From positions 3,847,317 to 3,911,316 of the forward strand of contig NZ_CP121662.1 of NCBI RefSeq assembly GCF_029714285.1: a DNA stretch of 64,000 bases, read 5' to 3'. This DNA is from Rhizobium sp. CB3090. GTDB taxonomy: Bacteria > Pseudomonadota > Alphaproteobacteria > Rhizobiales > Rhizobiaceae. Below are positions 63,019 to 64,000 of the stretch, one piece after another. Position numbers and translations under genes: made by a program. A model generated the notes under the pieces. It was not told where the DNA came from, searched no databases, and was given only the letters and a program-made list of their open reading frames with translations. Positions within the stretch are counted from its first letter, which is position 1; every line of letters begins with the position of its first letter.

Positions 63019-63898
63019 TTTTTCCTTAACGATTTGATCGTTAGACTTGAGCCCGGCCCTTGCGCCGGGCTTTTTGGATTCAGCCAAAATCGGCCCGTAT
63101 CGTTAAAATGTAGCCGGCTGATCATGTCACTGAGGTGACAGAAAAATCCGTTTAAAAACAAGCGGTTATGGCAGGATATCTTGATATTGGGTGATCTGCG
63201 TGACGTGCTGCAGGCTCCCAGGTGAGTCAAGGATTTTTTTATTTTTTTTGTTTTGAAAGCTGTGGGAATCGCGCTGAACGGGAATCTCCTTGATTCAAAA
63301 GCGATTCTTTTTTGACGGGGTTGTGACACTCAAAAACGGCCTCCAGAGTCAAGGACCGCCTCTTAATTTTGTGTAAAATTCATCGTTGATCTCCGCCTGC
63401 GATCCTGCCTAAATGGCTTCCAACAAGGGGCGCGGACATCATCTGAAACGGCTTCGGCGGACACTGCCAGTCATGGCAGCGGGGGTGGTTTTTGTTCCTT
63501 GTGACGGAGCGGTTCAGTTCCGTTTTTTCAAACAGTTGACGAGTTAAGGCCACAAGCGGTAACGCCTGCGGAACGAGGAAACTTGTCTGCTCTTTGCAGC
63601 CTAAGTCCCAAGCGTGGCTGCGGGGAGGGGAGAAAAATTGACAGCCGTTTGGCGCAGTCGGTCGGAATACGAGGACCGAACGACTGCTCCAGATGCAAGC
63701 GCCAAGACGAAGGCCGCTCGGGGAGCAGTTTTCGCCAGGGTGTTTTGCGTAAGGTCCGTTTGGCTGGACCCGGCTGATGAACCGGTATGCGGCGAAGCTC
63801 GGAACCACGAGCGCGACCGCTATGCCATGGCGTAGACCTAAGGGCGGCGGTATCATCCGTTTTCGCCCTATAATAAAGAGACTGTGGAAGGCGGCATT
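63019..63898. other. Intergenic region between rpsT and probable dnaA
   Basis: This 880-bp stretch holds the rpsT terminator, a T-rich tract around 63230-63255 and, in 63500-63840, GC-rich sequence with short inverted repeats (for example GCAGCC...GGCTGC near 63596-63620). I found no perfect DnaA box (TTATNCACA). In rhizobia the chromosomal origin usually lies near hemE and not at dnaA. A structured RNA in 63500-63840 cannot be excluded, but I recognise none. Confidence 0.45.
63050..63075 (+). terminator. Intrinsic terminator after rpsT
   Basis: AGCCCGGC and GCCGGGCT form an 8-bp stem followed by TTTTT. It lies 31 bp after the rpsT stop. Confidence 0.9.
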
Positions 63899-64000
63899 AT
63901 GCAAATGATTACGAGGACGACGGGTGCGTTGGAAAACGGGGACAATGCACAGCAGGCGTTCAGTGCGGTTTGCCTTGAAGCGGCGGGGGAAAAAGGAGAG
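63899..64000 (+). CDS. dnaA: Probable DnaA N-terminus (partial, cut by window edge)
   Basis: An open frame starts at the ATG at 63899 after GGAAGGCGG and continues to the window end (34 codons, MQMITRTTGALENGDNAQQA and onward). A GTG 15 bases upstream is also in frame. The visible part is the variable N-terminal tail and contains no DnaA motif. The assignment rests on position after rpsT, where rhizobia have dnaA. Confidence 0.5.
   Translation, partial: MQMITRTTGALENGDNAQQAFSAVCLEAAGEKGE

Noticed and set aside
63019..63898. Chromosomal origin of replication at dnaA
   Set aside because: No DnaA box cluster was found, and rhizobial origins usually lie near hemE.
63380..63904. 174-residue minus-strand frame before the probable dnaA
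   Set aside because: No family pattern or ribosome binding site, and it covers the presumed dnaA promoter region.

Overview
This 64 kb window is the chromosome of a Rhizobium-type alphaproteobacterium (Rhizobiaceae). The evidence is gene content and order rather than any marker: pmtA (Rhizobium/Agrobacterium-type phospholipid N-methyltransferase), betC and choX for choline sulfate use, an Irr-type iron control element, repeats resembling RIME elements, and a right end reading ubiB, ubiE, mutM, enoyl-CoA hydratase, rpsT and then probably dnaA. I saw no rRNA, tRNA, CRISPR array, prophage or intact insertion sequence.

Layout. 1-1.9 kb is accessory-looking: a partial methyltransferase, a frameshifted flavin oxidoreductase remnant and a TetR remnant, next to the 3' end of guaA. 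2-6 kb holds guaA, an MTA/SAH nucleosidase, a thioesterase and a DUF2252 gene. 6.1-11.4 kb is an imelysin / di-haem oxidoreductase / imelysin / DUF1513 operon behind a near-consensus iron control element. 11.5-22.6 kb is mostly housekeeping: rsmB, rlpA, queG, uppP, pyrF, pmtA, dnaN. 22.9-36 kb continues with rsmI, yraN, gshB, yifB, cysK, LysE and EamA exporters, dut and prfC. 36.1-37.6 kb is a Bcr/CflA-type exporter behind what looks like a transcription attenuator with a branched-chain-rich leader peptide. 37.7-47 kb has trmO, the betC/choX/LysR choline sulfate locus, otsBA, a glutamine amidotransferase and coaBC, plus a 900 bp gap with two tiny ORFs that have excellent ribosome binding sites. 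47-49.4 kb is a LysR/MFS divergent pair.

49.5-58 kb is the most interesting region. One minus-strand cluster encodes a histidine-ammonia-lyase homologue without the MIO-forming Ala-Ser-Gly, a cyclic amidohydrolase, a carbamoylase, a DUF917 protein, a TfoX-N protein and a urocanase homologue lacking the catalytic Cys. An automatic annotation would call this histidine use. The residue changes and the set of activities fit ergothioneine degradation better: ergothionase, thiourocanate hydratase, a desulfhydrase, hydantoin-5-propionate hydrolase and N-carbamoyl-glutamate hydrolase, ending in glutamate.

58-64 kb is ubiB, ubiE, mutM, enoyl-CoA hydratase, rpsT and the start of a gene that by position should be dnaA.
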